A stretch of 64,000 bases of DNA from Bog-473 sp963828825 (GTDB lineage: Bacteria; Actinomycetota; Acidimicrobiia; Acidimicrobiales; RAAP-2). Positions 62,969 through 64,000 of this stretch are shown here, one piece after another (the stretch's first letter is position 1; each line of letters starts with the position of its first letter). The DNA is taken from contig CAWHGF010000008.1 of NCBI GenBank assembly GCA_963828825.1, forward strand, positions 62,001-126,000. The letters run 5' to 3'. The notes below the pieces were generated by a model. The model saw only the letters and a program-made list of their open reading frames with translations, made no database searches and was not told the origin of the DNA. Both the position numbers and the translations under genes were made by a program.

Positions 62969-63952
62969 ATGATTTCATCGCTTCCGGAGCCACGTGGACC
63001 AATAAGTGAGCGGTTGCTCACCTCTCTTCGCCTTCCTCCACATCGATTCGCCGCTCCCAGCGTGTCGACCGTTGACGCAGTGCATGATGACGATCTTCAG
63101 TTGAGTCTGTACTGCTGTTACGAGCTCCATTACCAGGGTCTGCCTGGCGTCAGCGACGATTGGGAATGGGAGCCGTCTCTTCTCGAACTTCGAACCCGTT
63201 TGGAAAGAGCATTCGAGGGACAGTTGCGTTCGGCGCTCCCAGATAACGAGGGATGATTTCGGCTGATGTGCCGGATGCACTGTGGGAGCTGAGTCGAGGG
63301 CGAGGGATTCTCCCTGTCGGGCTGGCTGCTCGAGCACGGCAGTCGCTTCCATGCCGAGGAGTTCGCCATCCACCGGTCTGGTTACCAGTTGAAGGAGGCG
63401 GACCCTCACACGTGGGGCATTCCCCGCCTCACCGGTCGCGCCAAGGCGGCAATGGTGACGATCCAGTCAGATGAATACGGCGACGGAGTGGCCACCGAGA
63501 TGCACTCTACGCTGTTCGCTGATGCCATGGCGGCGCTGGGCCTCGACCCCACCTACGGCGCCTATCTTGACCGATTGCCGGCAGTGACCTTGGCCACGAC
63601 GAACCTCATTTCGATGTTCGGTCTGCACCGCAGACTCCGGGGCGCCCTCGTCGGGCATCTCGCGAGTTTCGAGATGAACTCGGTGGGCCCGATGGGCCGC
63701 TACAGCTCGTGGCTCGAATCGCTCGGCGTGCCCGCCGACGGCCGGCGGTTCTATGACGTGCACGTCGAGGCGGACGAGGTACACCAACACATCGCCGTCG
63801 ACGACCTCGTTGGTGGCCTCTTGGAGGCCGAACCCGAACAGGCGAGCGCCGTCATCTTCGGGGCGAGGGCCGTCGCCCTGGTGGAGGCGGCATTCGCTGA
63901 TCATGTCGTGTCGGCCTGGAAGAGTGATCGGAGCTCGCTGTGGTCTCCGTAA
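62969..63952 (+). pseudogene. Iron-containing redox enzyme (haem-oxygenase-like fold), two frameshifts
   Basis: N-terminal LPEPRGPISERLLTSLR, DDDLQLSLYCCYELHYQGLP and WEWEPSLLELRTRLERAF; then in other frames GWLLEHGSRFHAEEFAIHRS and KEADPHTWGIPRLTGRAKAA, VEADEVHQHIAVDDLVGGL. Glu and His residues in these helices fit a di-iron haem-oxygenase-like oxidase. Frame changes near 63250 and 63300. Ends TAA at 63952. Confidence 0.8.
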
Positions 63953-64000
63953 ACGGCGACACCCACACTCCATCCTCCTACGGTGCCCGGCTCGCCGATC
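63940..64000 (+). CDS. Start of an unidentified gene at the right edge
   Basis: A GTG at 63940 opens a frame that runs off the window (VVSVNGDTHTPSSYGARLAD). It overlaps the preceding stop by 13 bases. Too short to classify. Confidence 0.25.
   Translation, partial: MVSVNGDTHTPSSYGARLAD

Overview
The window is GC-rich bacterial DNA with GTG and TTG starts, many four-base ATGA stop/start overlaps, and gene families typical of Actinomycetota: GAF-ANTAR, F420-linked LLM oxidoreductases, UdgX, a DUF3618/DUF4235/holin-like/YihY operon, and a cystathionine beta-synthase next to a MetB-like lyase. An acidimicrobial or other soil actinobacterium fits best. This is inference from gene content; no marker gene is present.

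Layout. 0-5 kb: part of a Flp/Tad pilus locus. cpaB and a CpaE-like ATPase run left, and TadE-like, TadG-like and prepilin peptidase genes run right, with a long inverted repeat between them. 5-17 kb: metabolic genes, namely a DEAD-box helicase fused to a cold-shock domain, a PhyH dioxygenase, an amidase, a PLP racemase/aldolase-like enzyme, a PRC-barrel protein, an MsnO8-like LLM enzyme, peptide deformylase, and a cbs-metB transsulfuration pair. 18-23 kb: a frameshifted glutamine synthetase, two transglutaminase-like genes and an amidohydrolase. 23-28.5 kb: an accessory segment with an IS3 element inserted into a dispersed 22-bp repeat, a TetR-controlled SDR operon, and a truncated tRNA 3' half that looks like an integration scar. 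28.5-38 kb: redox and stress enzymes, including VOC proteins, a disulfide oxidoreductase, a GH15 hydrolase, a nitronate monooxygenase, and two redoxin paralogues of which one lacks the peroxidatic cysteine.

38-46.4 kb is the most interesting region. A CarH/LitR-type B12 light sensor carries the Wx9EH cobalamin motif, but its DNA-binding domain looks like an excisionase-type HTH. It lies divergent from a translationally coupled operon (FAD amine-oxidase-like, DUF1365, cyclopropane-fatty-acid-synthase-like) and upstream of an SDR, an NAD(P)-binding protein, a CPBP protease and a DNA photolyase. This reads as a light- or photooxidative-stress module combining membrane-lipid modification with DNA repair.

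46-54 kb: UdgX plus DUF72, a GMC-oxidoreductase remnant, an F420-dependent enzyme, a DUF2231-Rieske protein and the YihY envelope operon. 54-64 kb: unstable DNA with a ferritin-like gene duplicated on both sides of an IS3 element, a second and different IS3 element that truncates a conserved gene, a GAF-ANTAR remnant, a manganese catalase beside an Nramp transporter, and a haem-oxygenase-like iron redox enzyme.

At least fifteen otherwise well-conserved genes are split by single-base frameshifts, concentrated at 38-45 kb and 58.8-63.9 kb. Either this is real decay or, perhaps more likely, the assembly carries indel errors. In these entries the span is given for the reconstructed gene.
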